Assembly: GCA_016874035.1 (NCBI GenBank)
Contig: VGVM01000004.1
Location: forward strand, 32,377-96,376
Source of the DNA: Gemmatimonadota bacterium
GTDB lineage: Bacteria > Gemmatimonadota > Gemmatimonadetes > Gemmatimonadales > Gemmatimonadaceae
Reading direction: 5' to 3'
DNA: 64,000 nucleotides
In this document: positions 44,257 through 52,527 of the stretch, piece after piece
How positions within the stretch are numbered: position 1 is the stretch's first letter
Layout of the letters: each line of letters begins with the position of its first letter
Notes under the pieces: model-generated
The model's database searches: none
Seen by the model: the letters and a program-made list of their open reading frames with translations, nothing else
What the model was told of the DNA's origin: nothing
Made by a program: the position numbers and the translations under genes

Positions 44257-45884
44257 TCTTCCTGGTACACCATCTCCAGGTTCACATCCCAGAGGTTCGA
44301 GTCGTCACTCCGCCCGGCGATGATGTTGTCCACGGCGAGCATCGCCGTGAGCATGGAGTGATCCTGGTTGTTGTAGCGGTGCATCCCGTTCCGGCCGATA
44401 CAAAACAGGTTCGGGATCCCGCGCACCCAGTCACGAACAACACCGAGCTGGTCGTAGGTGCCGAAGTAGGCCGGATACGCCTTGGGCATGCGCAGCACGC
44501 AGCCGTCGAGCACGTCGGCCGGCAACGCAACGCCGATCTGCTCCAGCTCCCGCTTCGCCTGCGCGATCAAGTCAGCGTCGCGCGCGCGCCAGAGCGCATC
44601 CGACTCATCCACGAAATACTCGAGCCCGATCCACACCGTGTTCTCCGGGTCCGCCACGAGATACGGGCTCCAGTTGTTGAAGACTTGGATGCGCCCGACG
44701 TCCACGGACTCGTCCTGCACGTAGATCCAGTTGTCGCCGACCATCGCCTGCGGCTCGCGACCACGCTCGCGCACGTGCAAGCGCCTGAGCAGGAGCCCGA
44801 CGGTGAGGAAGTCGCGGTAGCGGAGGCCCGAGGCGACCTCGTGCACACGCGGTGCCGGCGCGGGGCGGCACATGGACACGAGCTCCCGCACGGGCATGGT
44901 GGAGAAGAAGTAATCGCAGGCGATCTCCTCAACCTCGCCCGTGCGCGCATCGCGCACCGTGACGCGCGACACGCGATCCCCATCCAGCGTGACCCCCGTT
45001 ACGGCAGCGCCGTGACGCACCGTGCCGCCGGCGTCCGCGACCTGGCGGGCGACGATCTCCCAGATCTGCCCGGGACCGAGCTTGGGATAGAAGAACCGCG
45101 TGATGAGCGATGTCTCGCGCTCGCGCTGGTGCTTCTCGAAGTCGCTCGACAGGAGGTCGCGCACGGCATGGCTGACTGCGCGCGTGAGCGAGAGTCCCTT
45201 GATGCGCTGCGCTCCCCAATCCGCCCGGATCTGCGAGCACGGCACGCCCCACACCTTTTCCGTGTAGCCGCGGAAGAACGTCTCGTACAGGCGCTCGCCG
45301 AACCGGTTCGCGAAGAACGCATCGAGATAGGTCTCGTCGCGCCGCAGGAAGAGCCGCGCCTTGAGGTAACTCAGCGCGATCAGCGCCGTGTTCACCAGGC
45401 CGAGCCGCCACGCGACCAGGAGCGTGATGCCGAGCGGGTACGGGAAGAAGTTCTCGCGCCAGTAGATGCGCGAGAGCCGGGGCCGCTGCAACATGACGGC
45501 GTCTTCGCGTTCAGGATCCGGCGCGGCACGCCGCTCCTCGATCACTCGCGTGGCGCCGGTCGCGTCGCGGGTCAGGCGGCGCACCGTCACGTCGCCCGCA
45601 AACTCCACCTCATGCTTTCGCGCACCATCGTCGGCCGCCGGCGCCCCCTGCCTCGGCAGGATGCTGAACCACCAGTCCATGACACGCTGGTTCTTCGAGA
45701 AGAACCGGTGCCCCCCGATGTCAATCCGGTTGCCCTTGTACTCGAAGGTCTGCGCGATTCCGCCCGTCGCTTCCGTCGCTTCCAGGACGATCGGCACGAT
45801 GTCGGTGCGCGCGAGCAGTTCCCACGCCGCCGTCAGCCCGGCCGGCCCGGCGCCGGCGATCACAGCCACTCGTCGCTTGGTCAC
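44253..45884 (-). CDS. FAD/NAD(P)-dependent oxidoreductase, UDP-galactopyranose mutase/protoporphyrinogen oxidase-like
   Basis: A 543-residue flavoprotein. The FAD loop is [18 protein letters not shown], followed by [25 protein letters not shown], which is characteristic of a group found in polysaccharide loci and distantly related to UDP-galactopyranose mutase. The C-terminal FAD motif reads [19 protein letters not shown]. True UGM residues were not verifiable by eye. GTG at 45884 overlaps the transporter stop (GTGA), and the gene overlaps the GT39-like gene, so it belongs to the glycan operon. Substrate unknown. Confidence 0.82.
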   Translation of the reverse strand: MTKRRVAVIAGAGPAGLTAAWELLARTDIVPIVLEATEATGGIAQTFEYKGNRIDIGGHRFFSKNQRVMDWWFSILPRQGAPAADDGARKHEVEFAGDVTVRRLTRDATGATRVIEERRAAPDPEREDAVMLQRPRLSRIYWRENFFPYPLGITLLVAWRLGLVNTALIALSYLKARLFLRRDETYLDAFFANRFGERLYETFFRGYTEKVWGVPCSQIRADWGAQRIKGLSLTRAVSHAVRDLLSSDFEKHQRERETSLITRFFYPKLGPGQIWEIVARQVADAGGTVRHGAAVTGVTLDGDRVSRVTVRDARTGEVEEIACDYFFSTMPVRELVSMCRPAPAPRVHEVASGLRYRDFLTVGLLLRRLHVRERGREPQAMVGDNWIYVQDESVDVGRIQVFNNWSPYLVADPENTVWIGLEYFVDESDALWRARDADLIAQAKRELEQIGVALPADVLDGCVLRMPKAYPAYFGTYDQLGVVRDWVRGIPNLFCIGRNGMHRYNNQDHSMLTAMLAVDNIIAGRSDDSNLWDVNLEMVYQEE

Positions 45885-46615
45885 GCGAAGACGAGCTTGA
45901 GGCCTGCCACGACCAACACGATCGCCAGGAGCCGCTTGATCACCGTCACATCGAGTCGCTGGCTTCCCAGGTACGAGCCGACGGCTCCACCGACGAGCGC
46001 GGCCGCGACCAGCGGCCATGTGACGGCGGGGATCGCCCGATCAGCACTGAGCGAACCCGCCAGTCCCGCGAGGGAGTTCACGAGGATGAACACCGCCGAC
46101 ACCGCGGCGGCCTGTTTCGTCTGCGCCCAACGCATGAAGAGGAGGACGGGAGTCAGGAAGATCCCGCCGCCAGTTCCGGTGAGCCCCGCCAGGAGCCCGA
46201 GTACGCCGCCGACGCCAACCGCCACGCCGCGCGCGGGTGATCGCGTCTCGGCGTCGGCGCCGGGCTTGGCGAGCAGGCGGGCGGCCGACGCCAGCAGCAC
46301 TCCGCCCACCAAGAGCTTGAACACCGGCGTCGGCAGGGCCATCCGGCCGCCGACGAACGCCAGCGGTACCGCGAGCAGTGCGAACGGCCAGAGCAACGAC
46401 CACGAGAAATGGCGCGCGCGTGCGAACTGGGTCGCGGTGATACTCGCCACGGCGATGTTCATGACAAGAGCGGCCGGGCGAATCACCTCTGGCGCGAATC
46501 CGGCGAGCGTCATGACCGCGATATAGCCCGATGCACCCGCGTGGCCGACGGACGAGTACAGGATCGCCACGACCAGGACCGCCGCGCACACCGCCAGAAA
46601 CCCGGGTTCACTCAC
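45881..46615 (-). CDS. TSUP-family (TauE/SafE) membrane transporter
   Basis: A 244-residue protein with about eight hydrophobic helices arranged as two repeats. The first carries [15 protein letters not shown], the second [17 protein letters not shown], the paired Gly-rich motifs of TauE/SafE anion exporters. In the family these move sulfite, sulfoacetate or related organic anions. It is the first gene of the long glycan operon and diverges from the ABC exporter with only 43 bp between starts. GTG at 46615 opens at the first hydrophobic segment. Confidence 0.88.
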   Translation of the reverse strand: MSEPGFLAVCAAVLVVAILYSSVGHAGASGYIAVMTLAGFAPEVIRPAALVMNIAVASITATQFARARHFSWSLLWPFALLAVPLAFVGGRMALPTPVFKLLVGGVLLASAARLLAKPGADAETRSPARGVAVGVGGVLGLLAGLTGTGGGIFLTPVLLFMRWAQTKQAAAVSAVFILVNSLAGLAGSLSADRAIPAVTWPLVAAALVGGAVGSYLGSQRLDVTVIKRLLAIVLVVAGLKLVFA

Positions 46616-46658
46616 CCGCGTATATTCGAGGCCAGCAGTCCCCCAAACAAGGGATTTC

Positions 46659-47621
46659 ATGACCGACCTCGCCCTAGACATCCGGGCGGTCAGCAAGCGA
46701 TACGCGGAACACACAGCGGTGGACACGCTGTCCTTGCAGGTTCCGCGCGGCACGGTGTACGGGCTCCTCGGCCCGAACGGCGCCGGCAAGACCACGACGA
46801 TCCGGATGCTCCTCAATATCATCGCGCCCGATACCGGCACGATCACGGTACTCGGCCTGCCCAGCAGCGAACGGCGCGCCACCGACCGCGTGGGGTACCT
46901 CCCCGAGGAACGCGGCCTGTACAAGAAGATGAAGGTGCGGCACGTGCTGCGGTTCCTCGGCGAGCTCAAGGGACTCACCGCCAAGGAGTCCGACCGCCGG
47001 ATGGAATACTGGCTCGAACGCATGACGCTGAAGACCGCCGCAAAGGACTGGGGCAACTCCGCGGTGGATGAACTCTCCCGCGGCATGCAGCAGAAGGTCC
47101 AGTTCATCGGCACGCTCCTGCACGACCCGGATCTCGTCGTGCTCGACGAACCGTTCAGCGGCCTCGACCCGATCAACGCGCAGGCGCTGAAGGACACCGT
47201 CGTGGACCTCCGTGCCCGCGGCAAGACCGTCATCTTCTCGACGCACCTGATGGAAAACGCCGAGCGCCTGTGCGACTCGGTCTGCATCATCGCCAGGGGC
47301 CAGAAGGTGCTCGATGGCACGGTATCCGCGGTCAAGGCCGAGCACGGCACACGAAACGTGGCGCTCAGCGTTGCCGGCGGCCGCGATCGCGTCGCGCCAC
47401 TGCTCGCGAAACACGGATTTGTTGAGCGCGTGGACGACCAGAACCGGTTCCTGGAGCTCTCCCTTGCGCGCGAGGCGGATCCGCAGGCGCTGCTTCGGGC
47501 CCTGGTGGCCGAGGGCGTGGATGTTGAACGGTTTGAGCTGGTCCAGCCATCGCTGCACCAGATATTCCTGGAAAAGGTCGGCGCGACGAATGTCGAGCCG
47601 GGGATGAGTGGCCATGGTTGA
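46659..47621 (+). CDS. ABC-2 type exporter ATPase (NatA-like)
   Basis: A 320-residue ATPase. Walker A is GPNGAGKTTTIRML, signature motif ELSRGMQQKVQF, Walker B LVVLDEPFSGLDP, switch His FSTHLMENAE. The VGYLPEERGLYKKMKVR segment and the C-terminal extension of about 90 residues (DUF4162-like) are typical of NatA. It works with the permease that overlaps its end by 8 bp. The substrate may be sodium, a lipid or a peptide; the family alone does not decide. Confidence 0.92.
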   Translation: MTDLALDIRAVSKRYAEHTAVDTLSLQVPRGTVYGLLGPNGAGKTTTIRMLLNIIAPDTGTITVLGLPSSERRATDRVGYLPEERGLYKKMKVRHVLRFLGELKGLTAKESDRRMEYWLERMTLKTAAKDWGNSAVDELSRGMQQKVQFIGTLLHDPDLVVLDEPFSGLDPINAQALKDTVVDLRARGKTVIFSTHLMENAERLCDSVCIIARGQKVLDGTVSAVKAEHGTRNVALSVAGGRDRVAPLLAKHGFVERVDDQNRFLELSLAREADPQALLRALVAEGVDVERFELVQPSLHQIFLEKVGATNVEPGMSGHG

Positions 47622-48936
47622 GTTCGCGAAACTGCGCGCGGTCATCAAGCGCGAATACGTCGAGCGCGTACGCTCGAAGTGGTTCATCATCGGCACGCTG
47701 TTCGGGCCGCTGCTGTTCATCGGCATGATGGTCGTCCCGGCGATGATGACCGCCCGCAACATGCGCACGGTCCAGACCACCGATTTCCGCATCCTCGACG
47801 TGACCGGCACGGCGCTGGGCGACCGTATTGCCACGTCGCTGCGCGAACGGGCGGAGAATGCGCCCAACCGAAAGGCAATGGGCGACAGCGCGCCGCCGGT
47901 CGCGACCACGCGCGTGATCAAGACGACGATGGCCGAACTCGCAGCCGCCGAGTCGCTCGCGACACAGGCCGTGATGGCGGAGGAAACCCGCGGGTATCTC
48001 GTGCTCGACTCGGCGACGCTCAGGACGAGCGCCGCCCGCTACGCCGGGAGGAACGCCAGCTCGATCGCCGAGATGGAACAGATCGAAGCGGCGCTCCGCA
48101 CCGCACTGCTCACGGAGCGGCTTGCGGCCGCCGGGGTGACTGGCCCACGCGCCGATTCGCTCACGCGCACGCGCGCCAACCTGGCGACGGAGCGGATTAC
48201 CTCGCGCGGACGCGGCGGCGGGAGCGGCATCGCGGGGTTCATCGTCGGGTTCGCGATTGCCTTCCTGCTCTACATGATGATCGTGCTCTACGGCCAGAAC
48301 ATCATGCGCGGCGTGCTGGACGAGAAGACGACGCGAGTCGCGGAAGTGGTGATCTCGAGCGTTTCGCCGGACACGCTGCTGGCCGGCAAGGTGATCGGCG
48401 TCGGTGCGGTCGGGTTGACGCAGCAGGTCGTGTGGATGGCCTTCGCCGGAGGCGCCTCAGCATACGGCCTCGGTGCCGCGGCGGCCTCGGGAGTCAACAT
48501 CACGCTCCCGCAGTTCACGTTGTTCCAAGGCGTGACACTGGCCCTCTTCTTCCTGCTGGGATTCACCTTCTACGCGGCACTGTTCGCCGCGATCGGCGCC
48601 ATGTGCAGCACACAGGAGGAAACGTCGCAGCTGTTGTTCCCGACTACGATGCCGCTGATCGTGACCATCATGATGGTGCAGCCCATCCTGACCACGCCCA
48701 CGAGCGGGCTGGCCCAGACGATGGGCTTGCTGCCGTTCAGCTCGCCCATCATCATGCCGATGCTGATGAGCGCCACGCAGGTGCCGTTGTGGCAAGTCGG
48801 CGCGGCGCTCCTGGGACTCGTGGTCGCGTGCATTGCGATGGTTTGGGTCTCGGCACGCATCTACCGCGTCGGCCTGCTCATGACCGGAAAGCGTCCGTCC
48901 ATGAAGGAGCTCATGCGCTGGATCCGCTACGCCTGA
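47614..48936 (+). CDS. ABC-2 type permease (NatB-like)
   Basis: A 440-residue permease with one N-terminal helix (SKWFIIGTLFGPLLFIGMMVV), a periplasmic domain of about 160 residues, and five or six C-terminal helices beginning IAGFIVGFAIAFLLYMMIVLY. The segments RVAEVVISSVSPDTLLAGKVIG and CSTQEETSQLLFP are hallmarks of NatB-type permeases. ATG at 47614 is favoured; a GTG two codons earlier is possible. It forms an operon with the ATPase, ending at a GC-rich hairpin. Confidence 0.9.
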   Translation: MVEFAKLRAVIKREYVERVRSKWFIIGTLFGPLLFIGMMVVPAMMTARNMRTVQTTDFRILDVTGTALGDRIATSLRERAENAPNRKAMGDSAPPVATTRVIKTTMAELAAAESLATQAVMAEETRGYLVLDSATLRTSAARYAGRNASSIAEMEQIEAALRTALLTERLAAAGVTGPRADSLTRTRANLATERITSRGRGGGSGIAGFIVGFAIAFLLYMMIVLYGQNIMRGVLDEKTTRVAEVVISSVSPDTLLAGKVIGVGAVGLTQQVVWMAFAGGASAYGLGAAAASGVNITLPQFTLFQGVTLALFFLLGFTFYAALFAAIGAMCSTQEETSQLLFPTTMPLIVTIMMVQPILTTPTSGLAQTMGLLPFSSPIIMPMLMSATQVPLWQVGAALLGLVVACIAMVWVSARIYRVGLLMTGKRPSMKELMRWIRYA

Positions 48937-48965
48937 GCCGGGATGCGCACACGCGGAATGTTGCG

Positions 48966-48989
48966 CCCGGCCGCCCTCAGGCGGCCGGG
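48966..48989 (+). terminator. Terminator after the ABC exporter operon
   Basis: Stem CCCGGCCGCC with GGCGGCCGGG (10 bp) and loop CTCA, followed by TTGCGTT. It lies 29 bases after the permease stop. Confidence 0.7.
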
Positions 48990-49103
48990 TTGCGTTAAAC
49001 GCCCGGTGGGGCGACGGCACCCAATGATTGCACGCCGCCATGCCCACCCGTGCTCCGCTTCCCCGCTCCCCGCGTGCTGGTCAATCCGCGCGCTGAACTC
49101 GCC

Positions 49104-49627
49104 ATGACCGGCGGCGACGACGTCGCGCGCGCCCGCACCGGCGACACGGCGGCATTCGAGCGCCTGTACCGGACCCACGCGGGCCGCGCGTCATGGCGCT
49201 GTGCGTCCGCCTCGCCGGTGACCGGGCTGCGGCTGACCAGCTGATGCAGGATGCGTTTGTTCGCGCGTGGGAGAGTCTGGGCTCGTTTCGGGGAGAGTCG
49301 GCGTTTTCGACCTGGCTGCATCGCGTGACGGTCAACGTGTTCCTGCACGGCGCCCGGAGTGAGCGCCGCCGCGAGGCCCGGGTCACCACCGATGAGGACA
49401 TCGAGGCGCTCCCCGCGATCGCCGTCGGGCCGGACCCTGACGACCGGATAGACCTCGAGCGTGCCATCGCCCTGCTGCCGCAGGGCGCGCGCACGGCGTT
49501 CGTGCTCCACGAGATCGAGGGATACCGACACGAGGAAATCGCGGCGATGTCCGGGATCGCCGCCGCAACGGTGCGTGCGCAGCTCTTTCGCGCCCGCAAG
49601 CTCCTGATGGAGGCCCTGAGCCAATGA
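49104..49627 (+). pseudogene. ECF RNA polymerase sigma factor, interrupted by a frameshift
   Basis: Two frames encode one ECF sigma factor. The first (from ATG 49104) carries the start of region 2 (DVARARTGDTAAFERLYRTHAG); the second (from 49193 to 49627) carries the rest of region 2 (ALCVRLAGDRAAADQLMQDAFVRAWESL split here) and region 4 (LPQGARTAFVLHEIEGY, HEEIAAMSG). They would join if the CGCGCG run at 49185-49190 were one CG shorter. The break could be a real mutation, a sequencing error or, less likely, programmed. The downstream anti-sigma-like gene overlaps its end by 4 bp and is intact. Confidence 0.85.
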
Positions 49628-50196
49628 CTGACGAACTGGAGAAGGACCCGCGCCTGAAGCGACTCCGCGAACTGACGGCGGCGCTGCCTCGCGAGATCGA
49701 GCCCGCCGGAGAGGCATGGGACGCGATTCGCAGCCGGATTGACGCGTCGCGCGTGCGGACCATCACGGACGTTGAGCGGTCGCCCGCCACGGAAGCGCCC
49801 TCAGCAACGCCGATTGCCGGGCGGGCGCCCGGCGTGCACGCGGCTCGCTGGCGACTCGCGGCGGCGGCCGTGCTGATCGTCGGAGCCACGGGCTGGCTGC
49901 TCAGCCGGACCTCCGGACGCACGCCTGCGCCGGAGACCGAGTTGGTTTCGGCGCGCTACGAGACCACCGCGCGCGAGCTCGAGGCCGAGATGGCACGACA
50001 GCTCTCGGCCCTCCCGCCGGCGACGCAGGATGTCGTGAAGCAGTCGCTGGCGGCGATTGACGTGGCCCTTGGCGACCTGCGCCGCGCGCTCGCCGGCGAC
50101 CCGAAGAATGCGGCACTCGAGCAGTATCTGGTCACGACCTATGAACGAAAGCTGGATTTCATTCGCCGGGTGCGCACGCTCGGCTCGGCGATGTGA
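49624..50196 (+). CDS. Membrane-anchored anti-sigma-like protein
   Basis: A 190-residue protein with a charged cytoplasmic N-terminus (about 80 residues), one membrane helix (LAAAAVLIVGATGWLL, about 80-97) and a periplasmic helical segment. No zinc-binding Cys/His motif is present, so it is not a ZAS-type anti-sigma factor. The role is inferred from the 4-bp overlap with the ECF sigma gene and topology. The tail contains heptad-like ELEAEMARQLSALP, a likely coiled coil. If the sigma gene is dead, this protein has lost its partner. Confidence 0.65.
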   Translation: MTDELEKDPRLKRLRELTAALPREIEPAGEAWDAIRSRIDASRVRTITDVERSPATEAPSATPIAGRAPGVHAARWRLAAAAVLIVGATGWLLSRTSGRTPAPETELVSARYETTARELEAEMARQLSALPPATQDVVKQSLAAIDVALGDLRRALAGDPKNAALEQYLVTTYERKLDFIRRVRTLGSAM

Positions 50197-50206
50197 GGGT
50201 GAGGAA

Positions 50207-51142
50207 ATGGTGAACCTGCAGGCAACGCGGCTGACGGTCGCAATCGCGCTCGGGCTTCTGCTGGCCGACGCGTTTCCGGTGCGCGCCCAGACCAAGCAAG
50301 CGAAGCCGGTCACGGTGGCGCGCGGGTGGCCGCTGGAGCGCGACGGCATGATCCGGCTCCACAACTACAACGGCAGCGTGACGGTCGAAGGCTGGGATCG
50401 CGACTCCGTGCACATCGCCGCGACGATTCACGGCTCGGTTCCGCTCTTCGGCGGTGGTTCACGTCGCGCCATCAAAACGGGACTCGAGACTGGCGACGCA
50501 AATACTTCGATTCCCGCGGACCTGGTGGTCTGGCTGCCGCGGCAGGCCAAGCTGTCGGTGCGCGGTGCAATGACCGTGATCGAGGTTCGCGCGTTCGCCG
50601 GCACCATTGACGCGAGCAGCTTGAGTGGACGCATCGCCATTTCCGGATCGCCGGCCGAAGTGACCGCCGAAACGATGGATGGCAGCGTTACGGTGAGCGC
50701 GTCGCCGTCGTTCCTGCGAGCGCGCACGGCCACCGGCGCATTGACATGGTCCGGGCAGAGCGACGATGTAACGCTGAGCACGGTCGGAGGCGAGATCGTC
50801 GTGAACCGCGCCGTTGTGCGACGCGCTCGCATCGAAACGGTGACCGGCGCGATCGGGTTCGATGGCACCGTCCAGTCCAGCGGCATGGTGTCACTGGAGT
50901 CGCACAGTGGCGACGTCTCGGTGACCCTCGACCGGGCGACCAGCGCCGTGGTGTCGGCCGCCAGCCCTGCAGTGTTCTTCGGCCGTCCTGGCTCGCCACC
51001 GACTCCTGCCGGCAAGGACGCTTCCACGCGGCCCGTCTCGGCGACGTTCTCCGGCGGGACCGGCAAGGGGGCTGCCAGTCAGGAACTCGCCCAGGTCAGC
51101 GTACGCTCCTTCAAGGGCCGAGTCACGGTCACCCAGCGGTAG
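50207..51142 (+). CDS. Exported DUF4097-type beta-strand repeat protein
   Basis: A 311-residue exported protein. The signal peptide is TRLTVAIALGLLLADAFPVRAQ. The rest consists of repeated short beta strands with the pattern GSVTVEG, GTIDASSLSGRIAISG, GSVTVSAS, GDVSVTL and GRVTVTQ, as in DUF4097 (adhesin-like, beta-solenoid) proteins. These often accompany ECF sigma/anti-sigma pairs, as here, and may be their target or sensor. GAGG lies just before ATG 50207. Molecular function is unknown. Confidence 0.8.
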   Translation: MVNLQATRLTVAIALGLLLADAFPVRAQTKQAKPVTVARGWPLERDGMIRLHNYNGSVTVEGWDRDSVHIAATIHGSVPLFGGGSRRAIKTGLETGDANTSIPADLVVWLPRQAKLSVRGAMTVIEVRAFAGTIDASSLSGRIAISGSPAEVTAETMDGSVTVSASPSFLRARTATGALTWSGQSDDVTLSTVGGEIVVNRAVVRRARIETVTGAIGFDGTVQSSGMVSLESHSGDVSVTLDRATSAVVSAASPAVFFGRPGSPPTPAGKDASTRPVSATFSGGTGKGAASQELAQVSVRSFKGRVTVTQR

Positions 51143-51160
51143 GCCCGCGATGTCGTGGCG

Positions 51161-51183
51161 CGCCGTGCGGCTACCGCACGGCG
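51161..51183. terminator. Hairpin between convergent genes
   Basis: Perfect 10-bp stem CGCCGTGCGG / CCGCACGGCG with a CTA loop between the DUF4097 gene and the winged-helix gene. No T tract on either side, so strength is uncertain. Confidence 0.6.
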
Positions 51184-51507
51184 TCACTTCTCCGTCAGTG
51201 ACTCCATGAGCGCGAGCATCTGCGCGAAGTAGCGCTCCATCGCGCGTCGGCCGGCGGCCGTGATCTTGTACTCCGTCTTCGGCACACGGCCTTCGTAGCC
51301 CTTGTGGCAGGACAGGTACCCGGCATCCTCGAGCTTGCGCGCGTGCACGCTGACGTTGCCGTCGGTCGTGTCGAGTCGCTCCCGGAGCTCGTTGAAGCTC
51401 AGCCGCTCCGTCGTGGCCAGCGCCGTGATGATGCCGAGGCGGATGGGCTCGTGGATCGTGCGATCAAGCGCGTTGACGACGGAAATTCCACAAGGAGTGC
51501 GAGCCAC
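51184..51507 (-). CDS. Winged-helix DNA-binding transcriptional regulator
   Basis: A 107-residue single-domain regulator of the type (HTH_27/ArsR-MarR-like) with the recognition region LSFNELRERLDTTDGNVSVHARKLEDAGYL and the wing GYEGRVPKTEYKITAAGRR. It should act as a dimer; no ligand domain is present. Nearest neighbours are the DUF4097 gene (convergent) and bacilliredoxin, from which it is separated by a terminator, so its target is not evident. Start ATG/GTG at 51507. Confidence 0.85.
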   Translation of the reverse strand: MARTPCGISVVNALDRTIHEPIRLGIITALATTERLSFNELRERLDTTDGNVSVHARKLEDAGYLSCHKGYEGRVPKTEYKITAAGRRAMERYFAQMLALMESLTEK

Positions 51508-51557
51508 ATGCGAAGTGTACGGCGTTTACTCTGTCGCTACAAGTGCTTTTCAATAAC

Positions 51558-51591
51558 AAGCCCCGCGCGCCTCATTCGGCACGCGGGGCTT
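51558..51591 (-). terminator. Terminator after the bacilliredoxin gene
   Basis: On the minus strand AAGCCCCGCG pairs with CGCGGGGCTT around a 14-nt loop and is followed by GTTATTG. It lies 26 bases after the stop codon. Confidence 0.75.
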
Positions 51592-51617
51592 CGAGTTGCG
51601 CTCAGGGACGAGAAGTA

Positions 51618-52052
51618 TTACGCGGACGCAGCGGCCGCGCAATGCGCGTCAAATGCGCGGGTCAGGTCGGTCGCAATGTCCGATGCCGATCGGCCCTCGA
51701 TCTGCCACCGCTCGATCATGGACACGAGCTTGCCGTCCTTGAACAGCGCGATCGACGGCGAGCTCGGCGGATAGCCGGTGATGAACTCGCGCGCGCGTCG
51801 CGTCGCATCCGGGTCCTGGCCGGCAAAGACCGTGAGCAGCTTGTCGGGGCGAGCCCCGTGCTGCACCGCCATCGCCAGCGCCGGCCGCGCGTTGCGGGCC
51901 GCGCAACCGCACATCGAGTTGACCACCACGAGCGCCGTACCCTGCATGCCGGTGAGCTGGGCGTCCACGTCGGCCGCCGTCTTCATTTCCTCGAACCCGA
52001 CGCGGGTCAGTTCCTGCCGCATCGGGGTTATGAACCGTTCGTCGTACATCAT
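51618..52052 (-). CDS. Bacilliredoxin (BrxA/BrxB family, YphP-like)
   Basis: A 144-residue thioredoxin-fold protein that removes bacillithiol from proteins in Firmicutes. The Cys-Gly-Cys active site is in VVNSMCGCAARNARPAL, exactly as in BrxA. FITGYPPSSPSIALFKDGKLV is also family-specific. Homologues outside Firmicutes suggest bacillithiol or another thiol in this lineage; no biosynthesis gene is present here. ATG at 52052. It lies 27 bp after the GroES-like gene. Confidence 0.9.
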   Translation of the reverse strand: MMYDERFITPMRQELTRVGFEEMKTAADVDAQLTGMQGTALVVVNSMCGCAARNARPALAMAVQHGARPDKLLTVFAGQDPDATRRAREFITGYPPSSPSIALFKDGKLVSMIERWQIEGRSASDIATDLTRAFDAHCAAAASA

Positions 52053-52079
52053 GAGGCCGTTCTCCTTCGGGCGTTTCGT

Positions 52080-52460
52080 TCAGTACATGTCTTCCGGCGC
52101 CGGCTTCCGCGCCAAGGCCAGGATCGCCGCCTGCGGGACGACCAGATACCGTTCGTTGTCGAAGGTGATCTCGACCGCGGCTTTCCGGAAGAAAAGCGCG
52201 TAGTCGCCGACGTGGGCCTGCATCGGAACATAGCGGGTGTCCTTGCTGCCCGTGATCCGCCATGGCTCGTCCAGGTGATCCTCAACCGCCGGGAGCGGCT
52301 GCCCCGGACCGGTCGCCAGGATCGTCCCGCCCTGCACCGCCTGGTTGTCCACCGCGGTGGCGGGCAGGTAGAGCCCGACCTTCGAGCGTTCCTCGCCATC
52401 CTCGACGCGGATCAACACCCGGTCGCCAACGACCAGCAGCTCTTTTTCGCCCTTCTTCAT
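52080..52460 (-). CDS. GroES-like (Cpn10-fold) protein without a GroEL neighbour
   Basis: A 126-residue protein with the Cpn10 fold: VGDRVLIRVEDGEE, the GGTILATGPGQP turn (usually GxVxAVGxG), VGDYALFFRKAAV and NERYLVVPQAAILA at the end. An insertion of about 15 residues around HLDEPWRITGSKD replaces part of the usual loop. The mobile GroEL-binding loop (normally GGIxLP) is seen as SKVGLYLPATA, so binding to GroEL is plausible but not certain. ATG at 52460 is preceded by a G-rich stretch. It may be a divergent second co-chaperonin. Confidence 0.72.
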   Translation of the reverse strand: MKKGEKELLVVGDRVLIRVEDGEERSKVGLYLPATAVDNQAVQGGTILATGPGQPLPAVEDHLDEPWRITGSKDTRYVPMQAHVGDYALFFRKAAVEITFDNERYLVVPQAAILALARKPAPEDMY

Positions 52461-52480
52461 CGCCACCCCCCCGCCGTTAA

Positions 52481-52510
52481 CCCACACCGACCACCGACAA
52501 CCGACCACCC
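52481..52510. repeat. Degenerate CCGACCACC/CCGACAACC tract
   Basis: Short repeats between the M24 and GroES-like genes (reads as GGTCGG repeats on the coding strand). It resembles the other G/T-rich intergenic tracts of the window and may include the GroES-like promoter. Confidence 0.6.
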
Positions 52511-52527
52511 ACCACTCGCCGTTGCAG

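Noticed and set aside
43890..46526. Open frame of 878 codons on the plus strand opposite the glycan genes
   Set aside because: The Arg/Pro/Ala-rich translation shows no domain, and the opposite strand has three well-supported genes. It is a GC-composition shadow.
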